Below, piece after piece: positions 1 through 8,249 of a DNA stretch of 64,000 bases (positions are counted from its first letter, which is position 1; every line of letters starts with the position of its first letter). The stretch comes from Pelagihabitans pacificus (lineage in GTDB: Bacteria; Bacteroidota; Bacteroidia; Flavobacteriales; Flavobacteriaceae), in contig NZ_VIKU02000003.1 in the NCBI RefSeq assembly GCF_009371985.2, positions 434,001 to 498,000 of the forward strand, in the 5' to 3' direction. Position numbers and translations under genes: made by a program. The notes under the pieces were generated by a model that was not told the DNA's origin, made no database searches, and worked only from the letters and a program-made list of their open reading frames with translations.

Positions 1-203
1 AGGAAAAAGTTCAAAAATCTATTTCCTATTTTGTAGAAACGTTCGCCAAACAATGGTTTATGATTTTTGGAGGTTTTCCCAACCAATATTTGACTCAAGA
101 ATATTTGCAGTTTATCTCGGCTGGAGGATTTGATATTTTAAAATATACTCAAGAAAGCATAGTTGAAAAAACAACTGAATTTATTGATTTAAAATTAAAA
201 TAA
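1..203 (+). CDS. C-terminal fragment of an unknown protein
   Basis: An open frame entering from the left edge runs 66 codons to TAA at 201-203 (frame starting at base 3). The residues are aromatic- and Gln-rich, with the run FAKQWFMIFGGFPNQYL near the middle and a Lys-rich end. I do not recognise the family. The gene is cut by the window edge, so its length and start are unknown. Codon use is AT-rich like the other accessory genes to its right, and it is followed within a few bases by an attC-like spacer, as expected for the last gene of a cassette. Confidence 0.5.
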   Translation, partial: EKVQKSISYFVETFAKQWFMIFGGFPNQYLTQEYLQFISAGGFDILKYTQESIVEKTTEFIDLKLK

Positions 204-208
204 CTACT

Positions 209-345
209 GCCAACAATGGCTATAAGTAATTGCTTGTTCTTGCCTACTTCTGAATCCCGAGGCATGGGGACTCGCGGATTTTCAGTTTGGTGTGTACTTG
301 CAAAGTTAATCGCTAACCCACGCAACAACTCATAGCCGAGACCGT
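209..345 (+). other. attC-like structured spacer, interrupted by the IS
   Basis: The spacer starts with GCCAAC (209-214) followed by GGCTATAAG (218-226). Near its end CTCATAGCC (329-337) can pair with that second block, giving an imperfect hairpin with a ~100-base loop region. The expected closing GTT core is split: ACCGT at 341-345 lies left of the IS and GTTGTGAGAC (2007-2016) lies right of it. Removing the IS and one CCGT copy restores GACCGTTGTGAGAC. The layout (AAC core, long imperfect stem, GTT core) is that of an integron attC site. The attC reading is inference; the pairing blocks are seen. Confidence 0.5.
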
Positions 346-2004
346 CAGACTGTCTCAAAACCCTAATATTCCTCCTTCGATCTTGCAGGTCCGTAATTTT
401 GATCCGACCTTTGCGGTATGGAATACCAAAAAGGACAGGACCGCGACCAGCTTACCCTATACACCACCTGTCTCGACGACATGATCGGGCAGGAAAACAC
501 CGTTCGCGCCATCGACCGGTTCGTCGATTCGCTGGACATGGGAAAACTTGGGTTCGCCCCGATGCCGGTCCAGGGAAGGCCACCGTACGACCCGGCCGAT
601 CTCTTGAAACTATATATCTATGGGTACATGAACCGTATGCGCTCGTCGAGAAGGCTCGAACTGGAATGTTCGCGCAACATCGAGGCCATATGGCTGTTGA
701 AAAGCCTAAGGCCCGACCACAACACCATCGCCCGCTTCAGAAAGGACAATCCCAAGGCGATCAAACGGGTGTTCCGGGCAACGGTGTCCATCGCCAGGAA
801 CCATGACCTTATCGGCGCGGCCCTCATCGCCGGGGACTCGACCAAGCTACGGGCACAGAACAGCAAGAAGAACAACTACAACAAGAAGAAGGTGCAGCGG
901 CACCTTGACTACATCGACAAAAAGCTACAAGAGCACAATGCAGAACTGGCCGAGGCCGACGGGGACGAAAAAGAGGGACTCGAAAGGGAGGTACGCTCGC
1001 GAAAGGAACAGCGCCGCAAGTACGAAAAGATCGGCAGGGAACTGGACGGGGACACGACGACCGAGAACCCACAGATCTCCACCTCCGACCCCGATAGCCG
1101 CCACCAGATCGTCCGGGGCACCATTACAGAGGTGTGCTATACCGCACAGACAACAGTGGATGCCGACCATATGCTCTTGGTCGATTACAAGATCACCAAC
1201 CAGAACGACAAGAAGGCCATGGGCGGTATGCTCAGAAGGACAAAGGCCATTTTGGGGACCAACGGTTTTACAGCACTATACGATAAAGGGTACCACACCG
1301 GAAGCGAGTTCAGGACGGCCTCCGACCTGGGCATCGACACCCTGGTCGCCGTACCCGCCATAGGGCGCAAGAGCCAGGCCCCCGACCCTTCCTATAACGT
1401 GGAACATTTCGCATACGACGGGCAGGCCGATACCTATACCTGTCCACAGGGCCACATCCTGAAAAGCAACGGGTCATGGTACAAGGCCCGAAATTACAGG
1501 TTCAAACAATACAAGACCACCGCCTGCAAAAGCTGTCCGGCACGCCACCTGTGCACCACCGCGAAACAGAACGGAAAGATCGTCCAGCGAAGCGAGTTCA
1601 CCCGGTACATCGAAGGGAACGCCGAGAGGGTCGCCGAGCGGCCCAAAATCTACAAAAAACGGCAGGCCCTGGTCGAACATCCCTTCGGCACCATCAAGCG
1701 GCAATGGGGCTACGACCACATTGTCACAAAGAAGGGAATCGATAGGGCAAGTGCCGACTTTGGGTTCATAGCGATCGCGTACAACCTGAAAAGGCTGATG
1801 AACCTGGGAATCAGGGCCGGAAACCTCGATATGGCGTTTCTTGTGCGCGTAAGGGCCCTAAAATTGGCCGTTGTACGGTTCTTGCAGGTACTAGGACGGG
1901 TTTCCGAGATTTCGGGCAGGGAATGCCGAATGCGCCTCCCAAACCGGAACCTGAAAGGATTTGCCTATTTTTAAACGAAATTAAGGCAGTTTTGAGACAG
2001 ACTG
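346..2004 (+). mobile_element. IS1182-family insertion sequence
   Basis: A complete element of 1,659 bp. The terminal inverted repeats are CAGACTGTCTCAAAAC (346-361) and its near-perfect reverse complement at 1989-2004 (15 of 16 positions agree). It is flanked by the direct repeat CCGT at 342-345 and 2005-2008, which looks like a 4-bp target duplication. One transposase gene fills the element. The GC content is clearly higher than in the AT-rich genes on either side, suggesting arrival from a different genomic background. The insertion point is exactly in the terminal stem of an attC-like spacer. Confidence 0.92.
418..1974 (+). CDS. IS1182-family transposase
   Basis: 518 aa, full length for the family. 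The N-terminal DUF772-type region (residues ~12-125) starts with the typical LTLYTTCLDDMI and IDRFVDSLD patterns. The RNase H-like catalytic core follows, with D140 in AGDSTKLRAQNS, D289 in ALYDKGYH and E420 in ALVEHPFGTIKRQWG as the probable DDE triad. A Lys/Glu-rich coiled insertion lies at ~150-205. Cysteines 342, 370, 373 and 379 form a likely zinc site in the C-terminal DDE_Tnp_1_6 segment. No frameshift or stop is seen, so the enzyme may be active. It catalyses movement of the surrounding element. ATG at 418 gives the usual family start; long overlapping ORFs in other frames are by-products of its GC-rich codons. Confidence 0.95.
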   Translation: MEYQKGQDRDQLTLYTTCLDDMIGQENTVRAIDRFVDSLDMGKLGFAPMPVQGRPPYDPADLLKLYIYGYMNRMRSSRRLELECSRNIEAIWLLKSLRPDHNTIARFRKDNPKAIKRVFRATVSIARNHDLIGAALIAGDSTKLRAQNSKKNNYNKKKVQRHLDYIDKKLQEHNAELAEADGDEKEGLEREVRSRKEQRRKYEKIGRELDGDTTTENPQISTSDPDSRHQIVRGTITEVCYTAQTTVDADHMLLVDYKITNQNDKKAMGGMLRRTKAILGTNGFTALYDKGYHTGSEFRTASDLGIDTLVAVPAIGRKSQAPDPSYNVEHFAYDGQADTYTCPQGHILKSNGSWYKARNYRFKQYKTTACKSCPARHLCTTAKQNGKIVQRSEFTRYIEGNAERVAERPKIYKKRQALVEHPFGTIKRQWGYDHIVTKKGIDRASADFGFIAIAYNLKRLMNLGIRAGNLDMAFLVRVRALKLAVVRFLQVLGRVSEISGRECRMRLPNRNLKGFAYF

Positions 2005-2006
2005 CC

Positions 2007-2016
2007 GTTGTGAGAC
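2007..2016 (+). repeat. cassette head GTTGTGAGAC, complementary to 4046-4055
   Basis: The ten bases GTTGTGAGAC, 14 bases before the DUF262 start codon, are the exact reverse complement of GTCTCACAAC at 4046-4055, just after the stop codon of the second gene. In integron cassettes the first bases of a cassette (TTRRRY after the crossover G) are complementary to the R'' half of its own attC, so this pair would delimit one cassette carrying both genes. Confidence 0.55.
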
Positions 2017-2029
2017 ATTAAAATAAATT

Positions 2030-3067
2030 ATGAATAGAAGACAAAATTTACAAACAGTAGCTTGGTTCTGGGACTTAATGAACCGAGAATTATTAGAGCT
2101 TAACCCTCCATATCAGAGAAGAAGTGTTTGGAGTAATTCATATAAAGAATACTTTATTGACACTGTATTGCTGAATTATCCTGCACCAGCGATATTCGTA
2201 TATGAAGAAATACATGACTCTGGACTGACCAAATATTCAATTGTAGATGGAAAGCAAAGGCTTACGACAATTTTCGAATTTATACAAGACTTATTTCCAA
2301 TAAGTGATAGTGCGACGGTAACAGATTTAAGAGGTAGATATTTTAGCGAATTAGATCCTGCAGATAAAAATAAGGTTTGGGCATACACATTTTCTGTTGA
2401 ATATTTACCAACCGCTGAAGAAGGAGTAATTAATAATATTTTCGATAGAATAAATAGAAACGTTGCAAAGCTTTCTGCACAAGAACTTCGCCATGCAAAA
2501 TTTTCAGGAGAGTTTATAACTCAGTTGGAAACAGTATCAGAATGGACATTTGAAACATTACCTAATGGCTTTCCACAAATTGCTGGTCAATCAATTAAAC
2601 AAATGAAAGATATTGAGTTTATTTCTCAAATTTTACTTTTGATTGAAGACGGACCACAAGGTTATTCTAGCAATGAACTTGATATTGCATTCAGTGATAG
2701 AGAGGATGAATGGTTAGAATCAATAAGTGTTATTAGAGAGTTTAGGTCTGCTATTAATCGAATTAATTCAATTTTAGAAATTGATGATGATGCTTCTCTT
2801 CAAAGATCGAGGTTAAGAAATCAAGCAGATTTTTATACATTAGTTGGTGTAGTTAAGAGGATTTCCGATGAAAATATTGAAATAACGAACAATCAAATCT
2901 ATGAACGTTTGGAGGAGTTCAATAACATAATTTCATCAGAAGAACAAAGAGAAGCTGAAGGCAACGAGGCAATAAATCAATATTACGGCTTTGCAAGAGC
3001 TGCTTCTAATTCAACTAGAGCAAGAAGAGAAAGAGAAAACATACTTTTTAATTTTGTTATTAGCTGA
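2030..3067 (+). CDS. DUF262 (GmrSD N-terminal-like) protein
   Basis: 345 aa. The N-terminal half is a DUF262 domain: PPYQRRSVW at ~26-34 and the family's signature VDGKQRLTTI at 72-81, corresponding to the ParB/sulfiredoxin-like DGQQR motif used for nucleotide hydrolysis in GmrS, SspE and BrxU. The C-terminal DUF1524 HNH nuclease found in many relatives is not visible; residues ~200-345 are helical, acidic and unassigned. The stop codon overlaps the next gene's start (TGATG at 3065-3069), so the two are translationally coupled. An NTP-sensing or regulatory role in a defence or toxin module is inferred from the family and the accessory location; activity is unproven. Confidence 0.85.
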   Translation: MNRRQNLQTVAWFWDLMNRELLELNPPYQRRSVWSNSYKEYFIDTVLLNYPAPAIFVYEEIHDSGLTKYSIVDGKQRLTTIFEFIQDLFPISDSATVTDLRGRYFSELDPADKNKVWAYTFSVEYLPTAEEGVINNIFDRINRNVAKLSAQELRHAKFSGEFITQLETVSEWTFETLPNGFPQIAGQSIKQMKDIEFISQILLLIEDGPQGYSSNELDIAFSDREDEWLESISVIREFRSAINRINSILEIDDDASLQRSRLRNQADFYTLVGVVKRISDENIEITNNQIYERLEEFNNIISSEEQREAEGNEAINQYYGFARAASNSTRARRERENILFNFVIS

Positions 3068-4044
3068 TGGTTGTTGCTAATCAAATAAAGACGAAGTTTG
3101 CTCTTATAGAGCCGTACCTAGATAGAATTAATTCAGACTTAGATGCGATACTATTGAATTATTGTAAGTCTAACAACTTTGCCTATTCATCTCGCAAGAA
3201 AGATTTATTCTCTGTAAGTGAGAAATTTGAAACTGCTAGATTCAAATCTTGGGATGAAATTGACGATCTCGTCGCATGCACCATAATTGTTCCAAATTTG
3301 AATAAAGAACCTGAAGTAATTGCATTTATCAAGTCAAAATTTAATGTAGTTGATATTAAAAATAAGCAATCATTTGAACTTAATCCTGAGAGTTTTAGAT
3401 TTGATGCTACTAGGTGTTATTGTAAACTTAAAAGTCTTCAAACTCAAGTTCAAACAATTTACAATCAATACACTGTTGAAATTCAAGTAAGAACAGCTTT
3501 AGAACATGCTTGGTCTGTAGCTACTCATCCTCTTACATATAAGAGTGATATAGTTGAATGGGAAATGAGTAGATTGGTATCAAAGCTGAAAGCCAATATC
3601 GAACAGTTAGATATGCTAATAATTGGTGCAGCTGATATTAAAAGGCATATTATAAGTAGAGGTTTCACAGGTGTAGATTTTAAAAAATCAATCATTAGAA
3701 CAACTAAAAAACTATTAGAAAATAAAATAATACCTGCAGAGCATAAACCAAAAGATTTATCTCGATATTCGGAAAACGTATTTAATCTATTCCGTAACTC
3801 ATCTGACCTTAGAGGATATTACAAACAAAGAAATTTCAAGCAGCTAATTGAATTTTATGAAAATAGCTTGAAATCTTTGTCAGGTTCTTTTCCTATGAGT
3901 ATTTCTTTATATCAAATTGTTTTAGGATTGTTCATTCAAAATGATCGACTAAAGGATGACTCTAAACTACAATTTTTGATAACGAATGAAATGAAATCCA
4001 TATTTCCAAAGTCGAGTGAAATAAAAAAAGTAATTGAATTATAA
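3067..4044 (+). CDS. RelA/SpoT-domain protein (putative nucleotide synthetase)
   Basis: 325 aa. Residues ~40-160 match the RelA/SpoT nucleotidyltransferase fold: a basic Ser-rich stretch at 41-55, WDEIDDLVACTIIV at ~62-75 in the place of the acidic catalytic motif, and VEIQVRTALEHAW at 137-149, the best conserved signature of the family. Two positions deviate: the usual Arg after the DLxGxR motif is not present (DLVACT) and the YxSxH-type motif is replaced by RCYCKLKS. No HD hydrolase, TGS or ACT domain is present. The C-terminal ~160 aa are helical and unassigned. It may make an alarmone or pyrophosphorylate another target, as in toxic small alarmone synthetases and CapRel; this is inference. 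The coupled DUF262 gene upstream is the obvious partner. Confidence 0.82.
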   Translation: MVVANQIKTKFALIEPYLDRINSDLDAILLNYCKSNNFAYSSRKKDLFSVSEKFETARFKSWDEIDDLVACTIIVPNLNKEPEVIAFIKSKFNVVDIKNKQSFELNPESFRFDATRCYCKLKSLQTQVQTIYNQYTVEIQVRTALEHAWSVATHPLTYKSDIVEWEMSRLVSKLKANIEQLDMLIIGAADIKRHIISRGFTGVDFKKSIIRTTKKLLENKIIPAEHKPKDLSRYSENVFNLFRNSSDLRGYYKQRNFKQLIEFYENSLKSLSGSFPMSISLYQIVLGLFIQNDRLKDDSKLQFLITNEMKSIFPKSSEIKKVIEL

Positions 4045-4045
4045 C

Positions 4046-4092
4046 GTCTCACAACAAAGAACTGAGTTAAAAAACAAGTTCTTTTAGTTCAA
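4046..4092 (+). other. short attC-like hairpin or terminator after the DUF262/RelA pair
   Basis: GTCTCACAAC (4046-4055) is the exact complement of the cassette head at 2007-2016. It is followed by AAAGAACT, a 12-base loop and AGTTCTTTT, then AGTT. The inner hairpin plus T-run also fits a rho-independent terminator for the two-gene operon. Both roles are possible. As an attC it would be unusually short. Confidence 0.45.
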
Positions 4093-4339
4093 TTTCGACA
4101 CATGGTTTTCATCAAAGGGCAACCCTGATTTTGCTATCACCAAAGGCCTGCAATACAACCCGAAATTTTATCGCCGAAATGAAGTGCAAATGGCATTGTA
4201 GTCATTACTCCAAACTGCAAACAATCCTGTTTTAGGCGCTTACAAAAGCAACCAGGAAATGGTCGAAGAAATTGCTATTCGTGTACCTACCGTAAAAACA
4301 CATAACAAATGGTTATCTCAAATTAAACGTAGCCAATAG
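4091..4339 (+). pseudogene. eroded gene remnant with an in-frame TAG
   Basis: One reading frame from about 4091 to TAG at 4337-4339 translates to a protein-like sequence with a single internal amber codon at 4199-4201, where the context (MAL-stop-SLLQT) suggests a former Gln codon. The end reads VPTVKTHNKWLSQIKRSQ. No plausible start codon is seen upstream, so this is the C-terminal remainder of a larger gene. I do not recognise the family. Confidence 0.45.
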
Positions 4340-4462
4340 AAAAGAATTATTCTTAAAATTCAAAAAATAGTACCGGTACTAGTACTTAAACCATACGCCT
4401 TAAAGACCGTTTACACGTATTTAATTTTTTCATTTGTAGCAATAGTTGCTAAATTCTCCAAA

Positions 4463-5308
4463 TTGAAAAAAAAGAACCCAGCCCTAATTGGCCGTAGTCA
4501 AAAATGTACACTGGTTTTTATCCTAATGTTGACCATAACCGCTTGCAAGCCAGGTGGAGCGCCAACAAAACCCGTTGATAGTGATGGTTGGGCAAAAGAA
4601 ACAAAAGTTTCAAAATTGATAAAAAATGTCAATTTCATCTTTCCGGAGAGCGGGTATGCATTCGATAACAAAGAAGAAATAATCAAGCGGACTTTCGATG
4701 CCATTGAGCATAACATTAAAATTCTCGATAAGAAGGAATTTACCGATACCATCTATGTTAGAGTAATGTCCTCCCGTGACGAAATGTTCATCTATACGGG
4801 TACGAGAGCAATTGGCAATGCGTACCCCTATTGGAGCACCTTAAACATAGTTGCCAATGAAGATGTTGTGAACCCACCAATAAAACACGAATTGATGCAT
4901 CTAATTGCGATGTTGGATTGGGATTATCCGAGAAGGAACTGTACGTGGATGAATGAAGGTCTTGCAACATTAGCAGCCAACGAATGCAATGGTAGAACAG
5001 TTGCGGAAATTTACAGGTTTCTTTTAGAGGAAAATAAACTAATTTCAATGGAAGATCTAAGTTCCGACTTCTATGGACAGTCGGAAATGATCGGATACCA
5101 TCAATCTGGTTACATGGTGCAATATCTTTTGGAAAACTATGCCTTGGAAAAATTTAAAACCCTTTGGACGGACGGATTTGAAAAGTTTGAGGAAATATAT
5201 GGACTTCCGTATTCACAAGTCAAAGAAAATTTAGAAAAGGTAGTAATGGGCAACTATCCCGAAGCGCCTGAAATCGATTGGGAAAAATTTAGTAAGGGCT
5301 GCAAGTAA
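4463..5308 (+). CDS. zinc metallopeptidase-like lipoprotein (peptidase MA-like)
   Basis: 281 aa from a TTG start; the signal peptide ends in a lipobox (TITAC, Cys28), so an outer-membrane or periplasmic lipoprotein is expected. The central HELMH at 142-146 is an HExxH zinc motif, and WMNEGLATL at ~162-170 supplies the third ligand Glu (E165) as in gluzincins of the peptidase MA clan. Substrate unknown. The DinB-like gene starts 12 bases after its stop, so they form a probable two-gene operon. The TTG follows directly on an A/T-rich leader without a clear ribosome site, and no ATG precedes the signal peptide in frame. Confidence 0.75.
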   Translation: MKKKNPALIGRSQKCTLVFILMLTITACKPGGAPTKPVDSDGWAKETKVSKLIKNVNFIFPESGYAFDNKEEIIKRTFDAIEHNIKILDKKEFTDTIYVRVMSSRDEMFIYTGTRAIGNAYPYWSTLNIVANEDVVNPPIKHELMHLIAMLDWDYPRRNCTWMNEGLATLAANECNGRTVAEIYRFLLEENKLISMEDLSSDFYGQSEMIGYHQSGYMVQYLLENYALEKFKTLWTDGFEKFEEIYGLPYSQVKENLEKVVMGNYPEAPEIDWEKFSKGCK

Positions 5309-5320
5309 ATCCAAAATCGT

Positions 5321-5863
5321 ATGAAAAATAAACGTATCCTAACCGTCTTTATCATAATTAGCGTAATTACCACCCCTCTTTGCGCGCAAGAAAATGACTT
5401 TATAAAGGAATATTTGGAACGATTGGAAAAATCGAAAGAATATTTAATCCTTGTCGCGGAAACGATGCCAGAGGATACATATGAGTTCAAAGCAACACCT
5501 GAATCAATGAGTTTTGCAGAAAATTTAATGCATATTGGCTGGGCAATGGATTGGCATAGTCAATCATTAATGGGCGGCCGTGAAGCCAGGGATTGGAACA
5601 CGGACACGGAACTAAAAGTAAGCAACAAATCAAAACAAGAAATGATTGCCAAAATCAACGAAACTTTTGACAAAACCATAGAATTCATCTCCAATTTTGG
5701 TGTCAAAAAACTTGAAGAAAGATTAGATTATTTTGGGTCGAATAGAACAAAAAGACAAGTTATGTTATTGCTTGCCGACCATATCACGCATCACAGAGGG
5801 CAATTACTTGTTTATATGCGACTCAACGGACTTGTTCCGCCAAGATACGTGTTGTTTCAATAA
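5321..5863 (+). CDS. exported DinB-superfamily protein
   Basis: 180 aa with an N-terminal signal peptide (residues 1-22, ending LCAQE). The rest is a four-helix DinB fold: a His in LMHIGWAMDWH (~66-76) and the C-terminal DHITHHRGQ motif (~157-165) give the usual three-His metal site. DinB proteins of this type are probable metal-dependent enzymes or thiol transferases of unknown substrate, and an exported version is typical of Bacteroidota. It follows the metallopeptidase-like lipoprotein with a 12-base gap. Confidence 0.82.
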   Translation: MKNKRILTVFIIISVITTPLCAQENDFIKEYLERLEKSKEYLILVAETMPEDTYEFKATPESMSFAENLMHIGWAMDWHSQSLMGGREARDWNTDTELKVSNKSKQEMIAKINETFDKTIEFISNFGVKKLEERLDYFGSNRTKRQVMLLLADHITHHRGQLLVYMRLNGLVPPRYVLFQ

Positions 5864-6177
5864 ACCCAAACAGCATTGAATAACGGAACATAGAATGGGG
5901 TTCTCTATCATACCCCGGATTGAATGCTAGAACCTAAATCCACAGAATCCGAACACAACGAAAGGGCAAAAATGCCTATAAAACATTCCTAAAATGGGCT
6001 TTCCGAAAGGTCGGCCTGTACTTCCGAAGTCTTCAAATTTTTAATTTGGTTATATTTAAAAAAACAATAGTGACCATAAAATTTAAAAAGTCGACTTGTG
6101 TATGATCCGAGAAGCTATCATCTACCTGCCTGCCGCGTTTGGGACACGAGAACGCCGTGTTTAATTATAAAAAAAGA
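5864..6177. other. intergenic region, nothing recognised
   Basis: 314 bases between the DinB gene and the beta-lactamase-fold gene. No coding frame with protein character, no member of the repeat family A-F and no strong hairpin was seen; an A/T-rich stretch lies at about 6040-6090. Confidence 0.5.
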
Positions 6178-7509
6178 ATGAGAGTTCACAAGAAAACGCT
6201 TATCCTACTGTTTATCGGATTTTTATCCCATTATTCGTTCGCCCAGGAGTTGAAAGAACTGGAAACTAAAATTGATGGTTATATCAAGCCTTATCTTGAA
6301 ATGAATGCTTGGAGTGGGCTAATTACCATGTACCAAAATGGCAAACCCATATTTCGGAAAGGCTATGGGTATGCCGACAAAGAATGGGAGGTAAAAAATT
6401 CCCCTGAAACCAAATTTAGAATTGCCTCAATATCCAAAGTCTTTACCGAAGTTGCCGTTCTTCAGTTAGTTGAAACCGGAAAAATTGCACTCGATGACCC
6501 ACTGTCCCAGTTTATTCCCGACTACCCCAGAGGAAATGAAATTAGTATAAGGCAATTAGTAGGCCATCGCTCGGGGATACCACACCTGAATAGCTTCCCA
6601 AATTATAACGTACTCAACAAAATAGGATATGATTTAGAGGAAATCATTGAACTATTCAAGCATAGACCCCTTGACTATGAACCAGGGGAACGCTATAGTT
6701 ATAGTAATTCCGGTTATGTCTTACTGGCCGCTATAATAGAAAAGGTAAGTGGCCTTTCGTACGAGGAATTTTTAAAAGTAAATATCAATAGCAAGATTGG
6801 CTTGAGCAATACGGGTGTGGACAGTAATGCTAAAATATTGAAGAATCGTGCAAGAGGATATATGTTCAATGAAAACGGCGTACTTATCAATGCCGAATAT
6901 GTAAATATGAGCATAAAAATCGGTGGGGGTTCCCTGTATTCAACAGCAGATGATTTAAACGAATTTATTCAAAGCCTTATAAAAGGGAAGTTGCTTAAAT
7001 CTACGTTAGCGGAACTACCGAATTTTGGGATTATTGATGGAAAAGATGTTTTTACCGCGAATGGCCGCGTACAGGGTTTTTGTCATCAAATTACCCATAG
7101 GATAGAAGAAGATATGACCATCATAGTTCTTGGCAATCACTATTCCAATATAGCGTTGCCTATTTCACAAGATATCTATCGGATTTTTAAGAATAGGGAA
7201 TACAAAACACCTGTAAATTATTTAGCGCAGAAAATTGATGTCTCTATCAACGAACTCACTAAATATGAAGGGACCTATGATTTTGGATTTGGCCCCGTAG
7301 GTAACGTTAAAGCCATTGGTAATAATTTAGGCTATTTAGCACCGGGAAGGAAAACCTATGATATTTTGATACCCATCGATGAAAATACCTTTTTCTATAT
7401 TCAGAGTTGGGTCATACTTAAGTTTAAAGATCCGGACAAAGAATCGTTTAAAACGTTGGAATGGATCATGGGCGAAAATGCATATCCCGCAAAAAAAATG
7501 AGTAACTAA
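6178..7509 (+). CDS. serine hydrolase, class C beta-lactamase fold
   Basis: 443 aa from ATG 6178, which directly opens the signal peptide (MRVHKKTLILLFIGF..FAQ); a longer TTG start at 6139 would add 13 residues before it and is less likely. The SISK catalytic motif lies at residues 84-87 and the YSN motif at 175-177, in the context YSYSNSGYVLLAAIIEKVSG, typical of the beta-lactamase / esterase / D-aminopeptidase group. A C-terminal ~100-residue beta-rich domain follows. Location periplasmic. Many such proteins are peptidases or esterases rather than antibiotic-resistance enzymes; the third KTG-type motif is not obvious. Confidence 0.88.
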   Translation: MRVHKKTLILLFIGFLSHYSFAQELKELETKIDGYIKPYLEMNAWSGLITMYQNGKPIFRKGYGYADKEWEVKNSPETKFRIASISKVFTEVAVLQLVETGKIALDDPLSQFIPDYPRGNEISIRQLVGHRSGIPHLNSFPNYNVLNKIGYDLEEIIELFKHRPLDYEPGERYSYSNSGYVLLAAIIEKVSGLSYEEFLKVNINSKIGLSNTGVDSNAKILKNRARGYMFNENGVLINAEYVNMSIKIGGGSLYSTADDLNEFIQSLIKGKLLKSTLAELPNFGIIDGKDVFTANGRVQGFCHQITHRIEEDMTIIVLGNHYSNIALPISQDIYRIFKNREYKTPVNYLAQKIDVSINELTKYEGTYDFGFGPVGNVKAIGNNLGYLAPGRKTYDILIPIDENTFFYIQSWVILKFKDPDKESFKTLEWIMGENAYPAKKMSN

Positions 7510-7510
7510 G

Positions 7511-7843
7511 GGCTCCCATGAAACGCCTTAGCCCTATTCTAAACTTAAATACTATTTCCTTTTTATTTTAAACCACTTTCCCTACTATTCGTGACAATTC
7601 GTGGAATTAGTATCGAGCCACGAATGGGTCTCGGTAATGCCTAAGAATTCTTAGCTATCGCGTTATTGGATACTTCGTTGACAGGTTCTTTTGGGCCAGG
7701 GTACAAGTAGCATAGTGGAAATCGATACGCAAGTAGCGACCAATACTTTTAAAAACGTACAAAATTCTCTAGTTTAGGGGTATCTACAAAAGAGAAATAT
7801 AGTTACTAGTGACTATGTACAATTGTTGGTATTAATTTAAATC
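7511..7843 (+). repeat. intergenic mosaic repeat, copy A
   Basis: The spacer starts with the GGCTCCCATGAAA block shared by copies C, D and E. It has a middle section almost identical to copy C (about 7577-7677 against 9288-9390) and ends with the block shared with B and C that runs from CGTACAAAAT through AAAGAGAAATATAGTTACTA. The last part contains the imperfect palindrome ATAGTTACTAGTGACTAT. No coding frame. Confidence 0.75.
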
Positions 7844-7846
7844 GTA

Positions 7847-8215
7847 ATGGGAAAAGAAGTAGTTCATTTTGAAATAGGTTGTAGTGATATAGAGAAAACT
7901 TCGGGATTTTATAAAAATGTTTTCGATTGGAATTTAACACGGCAAGGGAATTCAGCCATCATTGAAACAGGGGGAAAAGACTCTATAAGTGGACACCTAA
8001 ATGAATTAGGACCAAATGAACCTCAAAAATATATAACCCTCTACATAGAGACCGACTCTCTTAACGCGGACTTAAGAGCTATCGAATCTAATGGAGGAAA
8101 GATACTTGTAAACCCGATTAAACTGCCTGATGGTAGAGAATTTGCCTGGTTTGAAGATATAGCGGGTAATACGGTTGGACTTATTACGCCGAAAGCCGAA
8201 GAAAATTCAAAATGA
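7847..8215 (+). CDS. VOC (glyoxalase/bleomycin-resistance) family protein
   Basis: 122 aa, a single vicinal-oxygen-chelate module pair: opening VVHFEIGCSDIEKTSGFYKNVFDW, and a closing LPDGREFAWFEDIAGNTVGLI that carries the usual C-terminal Glu/metal region. Soluble, cytoplasmic. VOC proteins of this size are metal-dependent lyases, dioxygenases or antibiotic-binding proteins; the sequence does not identify which. It stands alone between repeat copies A and B, with its start 4 bases after the end of copy A. Confidence 0.88.
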   Translation: MGKEVVHFEIGCSDIEKTSGFYKNVFDWNLTRQGNSAIIETGGKDSISGHLNELGPNEPQKYITLYIETDSLNADLRAIESNGGKILVNPIKLPDGREFAWFEDIAGNTVGLITPKAEENSK

Positions 8216-8249
8216 CAAAAAACTACGGCCATCAATGTATTAATGTATT

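Noticed and set aside
399-1745. Several long open frames on both strands inside the IS (for example 399-806, 803-1363, 1476-1745)
   Set aside because: They are out of frame with the transposase, Arg/Pro-rich and without domain character; they result from the GC-rich codon use of the transposase gene.
4371-4385. Short palindromes AGTACCGGTACT and AGTACT before the metallopeptidase-like gene
   Set aside because: They are isolated and short; no second copy or neighbouring regulator supports an operator.
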